64,000 bases of DNA. It comes from Xanthomonas theicola (GTDB lineage Bacteria > Pseudomonadota > Gammaproteobacteria > Xanthomonadales > Xanthomonadaceae). The DNA is taken from NCBI RefSeq assembly GCF_014236795.1, contig NZ_CP049017.1, forward strand, positions 3,574,001 to 3,638,000, read 5' to 3'. The notes below the pieces were generated by a model. That model did not search any database and was not told the DNA's origin. It saw only the letters and a list, made by a program, of their open reading frames with translations. The position numbers and the translations under genes are program-made. Shown here one piece after another: positions 38,196-47,385 of the stretch (position 1 is its first letter; the number at the start of each line of letters is the position of its first letter).

Positions 38196-38333
38196 CAGGA
38201 CTTCGACTGGATGTCCAAGCTCTGGCGCGAACACGTGCTTGGCAAGAAGGCCAACACGGCAGGCTCAGGATGGATGCATCGCAAGTACTTCGAACTGGCG
38301 GTCGTGGTGCATCTCAAGGACGAGCGCGCAATC
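38196..38333 (+). pseudogene. Short Tn3-like transposase fragment
   Basis: About 45 codons read DFDWMSKLWREHVLGKKANT and HRKYFELAVVVHLKDE. The segment 'R-x-Y-E-L-x-x-x-x-L-x-D-x-LRSGD' is typical of Tn3-family transposases, and the present RKYFELAVVVHLKDE matches it loosely. The frame is lost afterwards. Only a tentative call. Confidence 0.3.
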
Positions 38334-38829
38334 CACTCTAGTTTTCCGCGGCGCACTCCACGGCTTCCGACACGCTCGTCCGGGTTCGTAGGTGCGCCGC
38401 ACCAAGGCTGCCTTCCCGGCGAGGGACCAGCGCCTGCGGCGCTGGTTTCTCAGAATCACTTCTACCGACCCCACATGCTAGGCGAATTCATAGTCCTGTT
38501 CCTACCTCGAAGACAAGCGATAGAACGAGGCCGGGGATTCAGCGGGCAATCTCAAAGATCGCCGCATCGCCACGACCATTGCCTGGCAGTCCAGTGACAT
38601 CCGCGAAGAGGCGGGGGCGGTCCGTCCCATTGATGGCAGCGCACCGCCGTTGATCGCCGCAGCATCGCGACCCCAAGCCTTAACGTGCGGCCCCGGCGCA
38701 GCATGCCGCCGGCGGCATGCTGCGCCGGGCCTGCGCGCGGCGCTGGCGGCCGGCGCCTGGGCCAGGGCGCAGACGCGCTCCGGCTCCCACTGCGCCGGGC
38801 GCGATCGCGTTGTCATCCGGCCGCGCGCT
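38334..38829. other. Gap, degenerate sequence
   Basis: No gene supported. GC content rises from left to right, suggesting a junction between acquired DNA and the core threonine-aldolase/trpE region. One inverted repeat (GCCGGCGGCATGC-type) occurs near 38705. Confidence 0.4.
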
Positions 38830-39775
38830 GCGCGCCGGGGGAACCGCAAGCGCGGCGAAACGCGACACAATGCATCGACCGCTTCCGCCTGCGTGGCCCA
38901 CGAGGTCGCCAGGCGGATCCCCCAGCGGCCATCGGCGAGCCGCTGCCAGCGCTCGAAATCGTAGCGCTGCGCCAGCGCCGCGACGGCGGGCAGGGCCATC
39001 AACAGCTGGTTGGTCGGCGAGTCCGAGGCGAACTGCGCGCAGGCGCGCGGCCATGCGGCTGGCGTGCGCGGCCAGTGGGTAGGACAGGCCGTCCTCGAAC
39101 AGCGCGGCGGACTGCACGCCCAGCACCATGCCTTTGGCCAGCAGCACGCGGCGCTGCTTGAGCAGGTAGCGGAAGTCGGACTGCGTGTCGGGCTCGCGAT
39201 CACCAGCGCCTGGCCGAGCAACGCGCCGTTCTTGGTAACGCCGATGTAGAACGCATCGGTCCGCGCGGCGATGTCGGCCAGCTGCAGGTCGTTGCCCACG
39301 GCGGTCAGTGCGCTACCGAGGTGCGCGCGGTCCAGGAACAGCCACAACCGGTGCGCGTCGCAGAATGCACGCAGGACCTGCAGCTCGCGCTTGCGGTAGA
39401 GCGTGCCGACCTCGGTGGTGTTGGATACGTACAGCCGCCGCGGCTGCACCCTGTGCTCGTTGCCGTGCTCGGCCAGCAGCGGCACGACCAGCGCCGGCGC
39501 GAGCCGGCCGTCGGCCGCCTCGACCGTCGGCACCTTGTGCCCGGCGGCCTCGATCGCGCCGGTTTCGTGGGTGGCATGGCCCGCATCAGGCGGCGATCGC
39601 CGCCTGATGCGGGCGCAGGCGATCTGGCGGTGGATCAGCGGCGCCGCGCGGCGCGGCGCCGGTCCAGGCCGTAGCCGCCGTGCTGCGCGGCGCCGGCCGC
39701 GGCCAGCGCGGCGAGCAGGCGCGGATGCGCGCCTTGGCTGTAGTCGTTGCGGAAGCTGATGCGCGCGCTCGGCAC
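38830..39775 (-). pseudogene. ltaE: Low-specificity L-threonine aldolase, multiply frameshifted
   Basis: Minus-strand frames in order read ISFRNDYSQGAHPRLLAALA, HKVPTVEAADGRLAPALVV, RLYVSNTTEVGTLYRKREL, LFLDRAHLGSALTAVGN, then FYIGVTKNGALLGQALVIAS containing the PLP lysine, and finally QRRVLLAKGMVLGVQSAALF and FERWQRLADGRWGIRLATSW. Breaks occur near 39640, 39205 and 39010, so the enzyme cannot be made in one piece. The gene starts right at the trpE stop, so it was probably co-transcribed with trpE. Confidence 0.8.
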
Positions 39776-39783
39776 GATCCCGC

Positions 39784-41259
39784 TCACAACCCTTTCGCCG
39801 CCTCGGCCACCGCGCGGAACAGCGCGCGGCCCTTGTTCATGGTCTCGTCCCATTCCTTCTGCGGATCGGAGTCGTAGACGATGCCGGCGCCCGCCTGCAC
39901 GTGCAGGCGGCCATGCTTGATCACCGCGGTGCGGATCGCGATGGCGGTGTCGGCATCGCCGTGCCAGCCCAGGTAGCCAATGCTGCCGGCATAGACGTTG
40001 CGCTGGATCGGCTCCAACTCGCGGATCACTTCCAGTGCGCGGATCTTCGGCGCGCCGCTGACGGTGCCGGCCGGGAACGTGGCGCGCAGAACGTCGGCAT
40101 AGCTGAGCCCGGGCAGCAGCGTGCCGGTGACCTCGCTGACGATGTGCATGACGTGGCTGTAGCGCTCGATCACGAAGCGCTCGCCGACCGCGACGGTGCC
40201 GGCCTGCGACACCCGGCCGGCATCGTTACGGCCCAGGTCGATCAGCATCAGGTGCTCGGCGCGCTCCTTCGGATCGGCCAGCAGCTCCGCTTCCAATGCC
40301 AGGTCCTCTTCCACGGTCCTGCCGCGCGGTCGGGTGCCGGCGATCGGGCGCACGGTGACTTGACCCGCTTCCAGCCGCACCAGGATCTCCGGCGAGGAAC
40401 CGACCACCTGGGTGTCGCCGACGTCGAGGAAGTACATGTACGGCGACGGATTGAGCGCGCGCAGCGCGCGGTACACGTCCACCGGGCGCGCGCCGAACGG
40501 CACGCTCAGGCGCTGGCTCAGCACCACCTGGAAGATGTCGCCGGCGCGGATGTATTCCTTGGATTTCTCCACCGCGTCGATGAAGCCCTCGCGGGTGAAG
40601 CCGGACACGAAGTCGCGTTCGTCGAGCACCTCGCGCGCCAGCGGCGCCGGATAGCCGGCGCCGGGCCGGCGCAGGGTGGCGGTCAGCGTGTCCAGCCGCG
40701 CCTGCGCCCGTTCCCAGGCCTGGGCGTCGCGCGGATCGGCGTGCACGCTCAGGTACAGGCGGCCCTTGAGGTTGTCGAACACCGCCACTTCCTCGGACAG
40801 CATCAACAGGATGTCGGGGGTGTCCAGCTCGTTGCGCTTGTCGCCGCTGGCCAGGCGCGGCTCGATGTAGCCGATGCATTCGAAGCCGAACCAGCCGACC
40901 AGGCCGCCGGTGAAGCCAGGCACGCCGTCGAGCTTGGGCACCGAATGCGCCGAGCGCAGCGCCTCGACCTCGGCGAACGGATCGGCGACCTCGCGGCGCT
41001 CGACCAGTTCGCCGCGATCGCGCACTTCCAGCGTATGCCCGCGGAAGGTGTAGACGCGGCGCGCCGGCAGGCCGATGATCGAATAGCGGCCGAAGCGTTC
41101 GCCGCCTTCCACCGATTCGAACAGATAGGTGTGCGGTGCGTCGGCGAGCTTGAGATAGACCGACAGCGGCGTATCCAGGTCGGACAGCACTTCGCGGACG
41201 ACGGGGATGCGGGTGTGGCCTTCAGCGGCGTAGCGCTGGAACTGCTCGCGGGTGATCAA
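39784..41259 (-). CDS. trpE: Anthranilate synthase component I
   Basis: TrpE converts chorismate to anthranilate with the TrpG glutaminase. The start is TTG at 41259 (reads ITREQFQRYAAEGHTRIPVV), preceded by GGAAGG; no ATG fits. The 491-residue length is normal. The feedback-binding segment is YLFESVEGGERFGRYSIIG, and the catalytic core has DIFQVVLSQRLSVPFG, VRPIAGTRPRGRT, HLMLIDLGRNDAGRVS and FPAGTVSGAPKIRALEVI. Upstream is a possible leader ORF with Trp codons (41222-41368). The downstream gene on the same strand is the broken threonine aldolase; trpG is not adjacent within the window. Confidence 0.96.
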   Translation of the reverse strand: MITREQFQRYAAEGHTRIPVVREVLSDLDTPLSVYLKLADAPHTYLFESVEGGERFGRYSIIGLPARRVYTFRGHTLEVRDRGELVERREVADPFAEVEALRSAHSVPKLDGVPGFTGGLVGWFGFECIGYIEPRLASGDKRNELDTPDILLMLSEEVAVFDNLKGRLYLSVHADPRDAQAWERAQARLDTLTATLRRPGAGYPAPLAREVLDERDFVSGFTREGFIDAVEKSKEYIRAGDIFQVVLSQRLSVPFGARPVDVYRALRALNPSPYMYFLDVGDTQVVGSSPEILVRLEAGQVTVRPIAGTRPRGRTVEEDLALEAELLADPKERAEHLMLIDLGRNDAGRVSQAGTVAVGERFVIERYSHVMHIVSEVTGTLLPGLSYADVLRATFPAGTVSGAPKIRALEVIRELEPIQRNVYAGSIGYLGWHGDADTAIAIRTAVIKHGRLHVQAGAGIVYDSDPQKEWDETMNKGRALFRAVAEAAKGL

Positions 41260-41368
41260 GACGGCTTTCCTTCCAGGACGCGGTGGCGGGGCAGACGACG
41301 GCTGCAGGCCACCATCGCCACGCACGGCGAGCGGAAGTGAGGGAAAGCGGGGTCGTCAGGCTGGACAC
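41222..41368 (-). CDS. Possible trp leader ORF with a Trp-x-Trp-Trp run
   Basis: A 48-codon frame from GTG 41368 reads SSLTTPLSLTSARRAWRWWP and overlaps the trpE start by 38 nt. Three Trp codons lie within four positions, an arrangement seen in trp leader peptides. No terminator hairpin was found between the Trp codons and trpE, so classical attenuation is not supported; coupling of translation is possible. A promoter-like TTGCCA-16-TAAAGT sits so that the transcript could begin at the GTG. Confidence 0.3.
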   Translation of the reverse strand: MSSLTTPLSLTSARRAWRWWPAAVVCPATASWKESRLDHPRAVPALRR

Positions 41369-41375
41369 GGCGGTT

Positions 41376-41403
41376 ACTTTACCGCAACTGCGGCGACTGG
41401 CAA
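41376..41403 (-). promoter_or_regulatory. Candidate trpE promoter
   Basis: Minus strand TTGCCA (41398-41403), 16-bp spacer, TAAAGT (41376-41381): 5/6 and 4/6 matches to sigma70 consensus. It lies about 120 bp upstream of the trpE start. Confidence 0.4.
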
Positions 41404-41424
41404 CGGTTGCAGCCGCGCGCGCCG

Positions 41425-42363
41425 CTAGCCTGCCCGGCCGCGCAGCAATGCCGAGTGTGGCGGCAGGTGCATGCGCAGGCGGCCGGCGACGCAATCGACG
41501 CGGAAGTGCCGCGAGGTCTCCGGCTCGCCATCCAGGTTCAAGGTCAGCGGCATCGCCGCGTCGATGCGCAGCCAGGGCAGGCGCGCGCGCACCGCGACCC
41601 GCTCCAGCGCGGCCTGCTTGCCGGCGGTGACCAGCGTGCCCAGCGTGGCGGCGACCGCGCCGGTCATCTCCGGGACGATGGTCAGGTCGAGCAGGCCGTC
41701 GTCGAGCAGCGCGTCCGGGCACAGCGCTTGGCCGCCGCCGGCCTGGCGCCCGTTGCCCAGGCCCAGCGCGATGAATTCGCCTTCCCAGCGGAAATCCGGC
41801 CCCTCGAACCGCGCCTGGATCGGATCGATCCGGCCCAGCCGGCTCATGCCGGTGATCAGGTAGGCCAGGCCGCCGAGCATCTTCTTCAGACCCTCGTCGG
41901 TTTCCACCGTCACCTGGGTGCCGAAGCCGCCGCTGGCGACGTTGGCGCACCAGTGCGGCCCGTGCTCGGCCTCGATGCGCAGCAGGTCGATGGCCAGCGC
42001 CGGCGCCTGCGCGACCAGCTCCAGCGCCGCCAGCGGCGTGTCGGGAATGCCGGCGGCAGTGGCGAAATCGTTGGCGGTGCCCAGCGGCACCAGGCCCAGC
42101 GCCGGCAGCGCCGCGGCATCGGCATCATGGTGCGCCAGCGCGCTGGCCACTTCGCTCAAAGTGCCGTCGCCGCCGGCGGCGACGATGCAGTCCGCGCCAT
42201 CGGCCACGGCCTCGGCCACGTAGCGTTCGGCGTCGCCCTCCTCCCAGGTCACCCGCACCTGCAGTTGGATGCCGCGCGCGCGCAATGCGGCCACGGCCTC
42301 GCGCAGCGGCTCCTCGCCCGCCGACTTGCCATTGAGGATCAGACGCCAATGCGGTGCTGCCAT
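41425..42363 (-). CDS. yegS: YegS-like diacylglycerol/lipid kinase family protein
   Basis: This 312-residue lipid kinase starts at ATG 42363 (reads [15 protein letters not shown]). The DAGK catalytic signature is [20 protein letters not shown] (GGDGT nucleotide loop), followed by [19 protein letters not shown] and the beta-sandwich with [16 protein letters not shown] and [16 protein letters not shown]. The layout matches E. coli YegS, which phosphorylates phosphatidylglycerol in vitro. It is convergent in neither direction with a clear partner; the next minus-strand gene upstream is beyond the ISL3 copy. Confidence 0.93.
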   Translation of the reverse strand: MAAPHWRLILNGKSAGEEPLREAVAALRARGIQLQVRVTWEEGDAERYVAEAVADGADCIVAAGGDGTLSEVASALAHHDADAAALPALGLVPLGTANDFATAAGIPDTPLAALELVAQAPALAIDLLRIEAEHGPHWCANVASGGFGTQVTVETDEGLKKMLGGLAYLITGMSRLGRIDPIQARFEGPDFRWEGEFIALGLGNGRQAGGGQALCPDALLDDGLLDLTIVPEMTGAVAATLGTLVTAGKQAALERVAVRARLPWLRIDAAMPLTLNLDGEPETSRHFRVDCVAGRLRMHLPPHSALLRGRAG

Positions 42364-42499
42364 GCAGACCTTCCCGGGATCAGGCGCGCAGCCTAGCCGG
42401 CGGCGGATGCGGGAATCGTGAATGCGCGCGGCGGGCCGGCGCCGCGCCAGCGCGCGACCGCCGCTGCGATGTCCCCGTGCTGTCATCCGCACGTCACCG

Positions 42500-42602
42500 A
42501 TCGCGCGGACCATGGGAGTCCATAGCAAGGACGACGGATGGAGGCAGGATCGGCCTCCGCTCTCTACCCAGAGCCGCACTGGCGACAGTGCGGCTCTTTT
42601 TT
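42500..42602 (+). ncRNA. Candidate small RNA ending at an orphan intrinsic terminator
   Basis: The stretch has a 6-bp hairpin (GGAGGC...GCCTCC, about 42540-42558) followed by a strong terminator, with no ORF on the plus strand that it could serve. The upstream gene is on the opposite strand. The 5' end and promoter are not recognised; the left boundary is a guess. It could instead be the terminator of an unrecognised short transcript. Confidence 0.35.
42571..42602 (+). terminator. Strong rho-independent terminator
   Basis: GAGCCGCACT pairs perfectly with AGTGCGGCTC around the loop GGCGAC, followed by a T6 run. The T-run is the target duplicated by the ISL3 insertion (TCTTTTTT at the left, TCTTTTTG at 43912-43919). 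Confidence 0.9.
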
Positions 42603-43911
42603 GGTTCATCTCCCAACTGCGTGGAAGGCAGCGCGATCTTGAGGAAGAAGTGGGCGTCATCGCGTTAGCCGTAGGCGATGGGCTTGATGACCTTGATCTT
42701 GTTGTGGATGCCTTCGAGCAAGCCGGTGTGCCTCGGCCAGCGTACCCGACGGAGGATGCCGCGCCAGTCGGGCCGCAGGCACCTGGCGAAGTGCATCAGG
42801 GCCGGGATCGCACTCTCCCGGGCGTGGCGTCGCCACTGCCTCCAGGCACGGCGCCAGGCCCGGGCCGTACCTGCATTCCACAGCGCCTTGCGTTGTTCCT
42901 TCATCGCGTAGACCGTCATCAACGTCTGGTTGGCTTGCAGCACCTCGCTCAGCTGGATCCGTTCGGACTCGGCCAGGTTGGCCCGATTGCGCAACAGGAG
43001 CCAGTGCGCACGCTCGACCGCCTTGCGCGCCGGCTTGTCGTGGCGCAGGGGGTTGGCCGCATCCACCCGCCCCCGGCCGATGACCTCGCGGCCGTCTTCG
43101 GCGATGACATGGAACAGGTCGTAGACCACGCGCGCGTTTGGGCGGTGCTGGCGCACTTCCAGGTCCTAGGCGGCGTTCATGTCCATCGCCACCGCCTGGA
43201 TGTCGGCACAGCGCTGGGGGCCGAGCAGTTCGAAGAAGGCTCTGACCTGGACCCGTGGGCGGCCCCGTCCCACCCACAGCACCGGCTTGCGCTCCACGTC
43301 CACCACGACGGTGGCGTAGCGATGGCCCTTGTGCACCGCGAACTGGTCCATCGCGATCGCGCGTACCCCGTCCAGCTCCAGCGGCCCCAGCGTGCGCTCC
43401 AGGGTCCTGAAAGCGATTGTCTTGGCCGTCTTCCAGTCGATCCCATGCCAACGGGCGGCGTGCAGTACCGAGGTCGCCGCGCATGGCCGCGCCACGCTCT
43501 CGGCCAGCCGTCGTGTCGCCCGGCCATGCCGATCCAGCCAGTCCAGCCGCTGCCGCCGGGGGCCGCCCCTCGGACAAGCCAGGCGCAGACACGGCACATG
43601 CAACTCCACCGGATCGCCGAATACCGGCAACTCGCCGATGCGCCGCATCGTGCGGTCATCAATCGCTGTCACCGTCTGCCCGCAGCCCATGCAGTGCCGT
43701 TGCGCACCCGGCGCCGGCTCCAGGTCGATCACTCCCCAACGCTGCTGCCCACGGGACGCATGCCGCCGCTTGCGGACACCGCACCCCTCCCAGCCGCCCA
43801 GCCGGGACATACAATCCTGCTCGGCCGCGGCCGACCTTCAGTGGGTTGCCTGGACAACAGCAAGTCCGACCGGTCGGCCGTGCGCCTCTCCACTCAGTTG
43901 GGCGATGAACC
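42603..43911 (-). mobile_element. ISL3-family element with 8-bp target duplication
   Basis: Left end GGTTCATCTCCCAACTGCGT and right end (complement) GGTTCATCGCCCAACTGAGT are inverted repeats of about 24 bp. The 8-bp flanks TCTTTTTT and TCTTTTTG match at 7 of 8 positions, as ISL3 elements produce. The target is the T-run of a terminator. The element is 1309 bp with one transposase gene. Confidence 0.9.
42665..43810 (-). pseudogene. ISL3-family transposase with a single in-frame TAG
   Basis: The gene reads in one frame from ATG 43810: zinc-like HCMGCGQTVTAIDDRTMRRI and VPCLRLACPRGGPRRQRLDW, the HTH WHGIDWKTAKTIAFRTLERT, RAIAMDQFAVHKGHRYATVV (first Asp), AVAMDMNAA then TAG at 43166-43168, and continues DLEVRQHRPNARVVYDLFHV, then ending [18 protein letters not shown]. 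The stop stands where relatives have Tyr (GAYxLEV). Apart from it the frame is complete (381 codons). It is dead unless the TAG is read through. Confidence 0.88.
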
Positions 43912-43927
43912 TCTTTTTGCACGCCGC

Positions 43928-44410
43928 TCAGCCGGCCGCGAACCTGGCCAGCGCCTCGCCCTGCAGGCGGTACACGGTCCACTCGTGCTGCGCGCGCGCG
44001 CCGGCCGCTTCGTAGAAGTCGATCGCCAGCTGGTTCCAGTCCAGCACCGACCATTCGAAACGGCCGCAGCCATCGGCCAGCGTCTGCCTGGCCAGATGTC
44101 GCAGCATGGCCGTGCCGGCGCCGCTGCCGCGGTGCGCCGGGTCCACGTACAGGTCTTCCAGGTACAGGCCGTTGCGGCCGAGCCAGGTCGAGTAGTTGTA
44201 GAAGTACACCGCATAGCCGATCGGCTGCACATCGGCTTCGCAGATCAGCGCGTGCGCGGTGGCGCCGGGCCCGAACAGACTGGCGCGCAGGCCGGCCTCG
44301 TCGGTCTGCACCGCCTCCTCGGCGCGCTCGTAGCGGGCCAGGTCGCGGATCAGGCGCAGGATCAGCGCGGCGTCGTCGGCCGTGGCCGGGCGGATGCGCA
44401 GCGCGGCCAT
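43928..44410 (-). CDS. GNAT-family N-acetyltransferase
   Basis: This 160-residue acetyltransferase has the GNAT layout: RIRPATADDAALILRLIRDLARYE at the N-terminus, strand YAVYFYNYSTWLGRNGLYLEDLYVDPAHRGSGAGTAML with the acetyl-CoA loop (R-G-S-G-A-G), and WSVLDWNQLAIDFYEAAGA at the C-terminus. The pattern (NYSTW...LEDLYV) is that of diamine/spermidine N-acetyltransferase-like and thialysine acetyltransferases. The stop is one nucleotide from the start side of rpe's stop region, so it is co-transcribed with rpe. Confidence 0.88.
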   Translation of the reverse strand: MAALRIRPATADDAALILRLIRDLARYERAEEAVQTDEAGLRASLFGPGATAHALICEADVQPIGYAVYFYNYSTWLGRNGLYLEDLYVDPAHRGSGAGTAMLRHLARQTLADGCGRFEWSVLDWNQLAIDFYEAAGARAQHEWTVYRLQGEALARFAAG

Positions 44411-44411
44411 C

Positions 44412-45080
44412 TCAGCGCGCCGCCACCGCGGCGCGCATCTGCGCGATCACCGCGGCATAGTCCGGCGCATTGAAGATGGCCGAGCCGGCGACGAAGGTGT
44501 CGGCGCCGGCGGCGGCGATCGCGGCGATGTTGTCCGGCTTGACCCCGCCGTCGATCTCCAGGCGGATAGGCTTGCCGCTGGCGTCGATCCTGGCGCGGAT
44601 CGCGCGCAGCTTGTCCAGCGCCGAGGGAATGAAGGCCTGGCCGCCGAAGCCCGGGTTGACCGACATCACCAGCACCAGGTCCAGGTCGTCGAGCACCCAG
44701 TCGAGGATGTCGACCGGGGTGGCCGGGTTCAGCACCAGCCCGGCCTTGCAGCCGTGCGACTGGATCAGCTGGATGCTGCGGTGCACGTGGCGGCTGGCCT
44801 CGGGATGGAAGCTAATGAGGCTGGCGCCGGCCTCGGCAAAATCCGGGATCAGCCGGTCCACCGGCTTGACCATCAGGTGCACGTCGATCGGCGCGGTGAC
44901 GCCGTGCCTGCGCAGGGCCTGGCACACCATCGGGCCAATGGTCAGGTTCGGCACGTAGTGGTTGTCCATCACATCGAAATGGATCCAGTCGGCGCCGGCG
45001 GTCAGCACGGCGTCCACTTCCGCGCCGAGGCGGGCGAAGTCGGCGGAGAGGATGGACGGGGAAATGATGCAATCGGTCAT
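44412..45080 (-). CDS. rpe: Ribulose-phosphate 3-epimerase
   Basis: This 222-residue TIM-barrel enzyme interconverts ribulose-5-phosphate and xylulose-5-phosphate. Motifs: [36 protein letters not shown] (catalytic Asp and metal His), [34 protein letters not shown] and [12 protein letters not shown] (second catalytic Asp). It sits between the J-domain gene (9 bp upstream) and the GNAT gene, which follows immediately. Confidence 0.97.
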   Translation of the reverse strand: MTDCIISPSILSADFARLGAEVDAVLTAGADWIHFDVMDNHYVPNLTIGPMVCQALRRHGVTAPIDVHLMVKPVDRLIPDFAEAGASLISFHPEASRHVHRSIQLIQSHGCKAGLVLNPATPVDILDWVLDDLDLVLVMSVNPGFGGQAFIPSALDKLRAIRARIDASGKPIRLEIDGGVKPDNIAAIAAAGADTFVAGSAIFNAPDYAAVIAQMRAAVAAR

Positions 45081-45089
45081 GGCGAGGTC

Positions 45090-45422
45090 TCAGCGCTTGC
45101 GCAGGGTGCGGATGCGGTCGTAGGCGGTGTTGAGCTGGCTGGCCTTCTTCTCGGCGCGCGCGCGCAACTCCGGGGCGCCGCCGGCGACCTTGTCGGGGTG
45201 GTACTGGGAGATCAGCCGGCGGTAGGCCAGTTCGATCTCGGCGTCGCTGGCGTCGCGGGTCACGCCCAGTTCGCGGTAGGGATCCTCGCGCTGGCCGAGC
45301 TTGAACCAGTCGGCGTCCAGGGCGTGCCCGATCAGCAGCCCGAGCGCCGCGCCGAACACCGGATTGGGCCGCAACAGCAGCGCCCCGGCGATCGCGCCGA
45401 GCAGTTTTCCGTACCAGTGCAT
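45090..45422 (-). CDS. Short J-domain protein with a hydrophobic N-terminus
   Basis: This 110-residue protein begins with a glycine-rich membrane-type segment ([31 protein letters not shown]), similar to the start of DjlA/TerB-type proteins. The J-domain follows with [33 protein letters not shown], the HPD motif being intact. It should stimulate a DnaK-type chaperone at the membrane. It is much shorter than DjlA because the TerB-like middle is missing. It precedes rpe and GNAT on the same strand. Confidence 0.88.
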   Translation of the reverse strand: MHWYGKLLGAIAGALLLRPNPVFGAALGLLIGHALDADWFKLGQREDPYRELGVTRDASDAEIELAYRRLISQYHPDKVAGGAPELRARAEKKASQLNTAYDRIRTLRKR

Positions 45423-45565
45423 GGGCGAGGGCGGGCTCGGCGGACAAGGCCGCGCATTTTACGGCACAGCGGGCCTTTCCGGCCGTACACTACGCGGCCC
45501 GCTGTCCAGCCGCCGGCTCGCCGGGTTCCGGGACAGCCGCCATTGCGAAGTCCGTAGGAGTGCCT

Positions 45566-46492
45566 GTGTCCACCACGCTGTTGCAATCCGATCTGCCCGG
45601 CCTGCCGTTGCGTCACCGGGGCAAGGTCCGCGACGTATTCGATCTTCCCCGCGAGCGCCTGCCTGCCGATGCCCCGCCCGGGGACTACCTGCTGATGGTC
45701 GCCACCGACCGCCTGTCGGCGTTCGACGTGGTGCTGCCCGATCCGATTCCCGGCAAGGGCGAAATGCTGTGCCAGGTCTCCAACTTCTGGTTCAAGAAGA
45801 CCGAGCACCTGATGCCCAACCACCTCACCACCATCGACGTGGCCGCGGTGCTGCCCGCCAGCGTGGACCCGGCGCTGTACGCCAGGCGCGCGGTGGTGAC
45901 CAAGAAGCTCAAGCCGGTGCCGGTGGAGGCCATCGCCCGCGGCTACCTGATCGGCAGCGGCTGGAAGGACTACCATCGCACCGGCAAGGTCGGCGGCATC
46001 GAGCTGCCCGACGGCCTGCGCCAGGCCGAGAAACTGGCCGAACCGATCTTCACTCCGTCGACCAAGGCCGCGGTCGGCGACCACGACGAGAACATCGACT
46101 TCGACGCCATGGTCAACACGGTCGGCGCCGAACTGGCCGAGCGCGTGCGCGACGCTACCCTGCGCATCTACCGCTTCGCCGCCGATTTCGCCGCCGAGCG
46201 CGGCATCCTGCTGGCCGATACCAAATTCGAATTCGGTACCGACGCCGACGGCCGCCTGTACATCATGGACGAGATGCTGACCCCGGATTCCTCGCGTTAC
46301 TGGCCGGCCGACGCGTACGCCGTGGGCACCAGCCCGCCCAGCTACGACAAGCAGTTCGTGCGCGACTACCTGGAGACGCTGGACTGGGGCAAGACCGCGC
46401 CCGGCCCGCGCCTGCCGCAGGAGGTGATCGACCGCACCCGCGGCAAGTATGCTGAAGCGCTGCAGCGGCTGGCGGGGATTTCGGTCGACTGA
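45566..46492 (+). CDS. purC: Phosphoribosylaminoimidazole-succinocarboxamide synthase
   Basis: PurC (SAICAR synthase) adds aspartate to CAIR in purine synthesis. I choose GTG 45566 (reads [11 protein letters not shown]) because AGGAG lies five bases upstream; the in-frame GTG 45560 overlaps that site. It is 308 residues, longer than E. coli PurC (237) and typical of the longer bacterial/plant-like form. Motifs: [48 protein letters not shown], and the C-terminal [40 protein letters not shown] -10-like box occurs at 45486. Confidence 0.95.
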   Translation: MSTTLLQSDLPGLPLRHRGKVRDVFDLPRERLPADAPPGDYLLMVATDRLSAFDVVLPDPIPGKGEMLCQVSNFWFKKTEHLMPNHLTTIDVAAVLPASVDPALYARRAVVTKKLKPVPVEAIARGYLIGSGWKDYHRTGKVGGIELPDGLRQAEKLAEPIFTPSTKAAVGDHDENIDFDAMVNTVGAELAERVRDATLRIYRFAADFAAERGILLADTKFEFGTDADGRLYIMDEMLTPDSSRYWPADAYAVGTSPPSYDKQFVRDYLETLDWGKTAPGPRLPQEVIDRTRGKYAEALQRLAGISVD

Positions 46493-46625
46493 CACGCACC
46501 GGGACGAGGCCGCCGCGCCCCTGGCGCCGCCAGGCGCCGCCGCGCGAACCGCGATGGCGTCGGTGCGCGGCGCGCATACCTGCCAAGCCTGGGCTCCTCC
46601 CACGCAAAGGTCTCACGATGCAAAC

Positions 46626-47235
46626 ATGCCGATCCGCTCGCGTTTTCTGCCTGGCCTGTGCAGCGCCGGGCGGCTGCTCGGCCTGGGCGCATGCGCACCG
46701 GGCGACCCTCCTGGCCCTGCCGCGCCCGCACAGGCGCCGGCAAAGGCAGCGGCCGCAGGTGCCGCCAGCGCCGCGGGCGATCGGCTGCAAGCGCTGATCC
46801 GGGCCAGCGGTGCCCGTTGCGACACCGCCACCTACAGCGCTGTAGCGCCGCAGGCGAGCGCTACAGCGTGGACCTGGACGTCGACTGCGGCAAAGGCGAT
46901 TTCTTTGCCGGCGTCGCCATGGACGTGGACGTGTCCGAGCGCATCCCGGACAGCGCCAGCGCCGCGCGGCCGCGCGCCCGCTTCGCGCAAGGGAGCTGGT
47001 GTGCGTGCAGGGCATCACCCGCACCGCGCAGAACCCGCTGTACTACTACGTGGTCGCGATCCCGGCCAGCAGCGTGGAGGAGTGCCAGGGCAATGCGCTG
47101 TGCGACCACGACGGCGATCGCCCGATCCAGCGCCTGGTGGCGGCCGGCGCGACCGCGCCGGGCCTGTACAGCGGCGACTGCGCGCAGGGCTGGGTGAGCG
47201 CCGATGCGCTCGACGCGTTTCGCAACGGCATGTAG
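46626..47235 (+). pseudogene. Lipoprotein gene broken by frameshifts
   Basis: The start (46626) encodes PIRSRFLPGLCSAGRLLGLG with a lipobox-like GLGAC, then a low-complexity Ala/Pro linker. The reading frame shifts near 46850 (YSVDLDVDCGKGDFFAGVAM) and again near 47000 (CVQGITRTAQNPLYYYVVAIPASS), finally ending with GWVSADALDAFRNGM at 47235. Two frame changes are needed to join a sensible small exported protein, so I treat it as a pseudogene; sequencing errors in GC-rich DNA are the alternative. Function unknown. Confidence 0.5.
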
Positions 47236-47385
47236 CCAGCGGCGGCGCTGCGCGTCGCTGCACGCGGGCGGCAAGCGGCAAGATCCTGACGGATCGGGAC
47301 GCCGGCCGCCTGCGCTGACGTCGCGGCGCTGTCTCCGCAGCGCCGCGGCGATGGCGCTATGCTGGCCCGATCCCTGGGAGGGACG

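Noticed and set aside
38705..38735. Inverted repeat around CGGCGGCATGCCGCCGG-like sequence as a terminator
   Set aside because: It lies in degenerate DNA without a T-run and next to no intact gene.
39901..41340. Plus-strand frame of 479 codons opposite trpE
   Set aside because: Shadow of trpE by third-position GC bias; the amino-acid composition is not protein-like.
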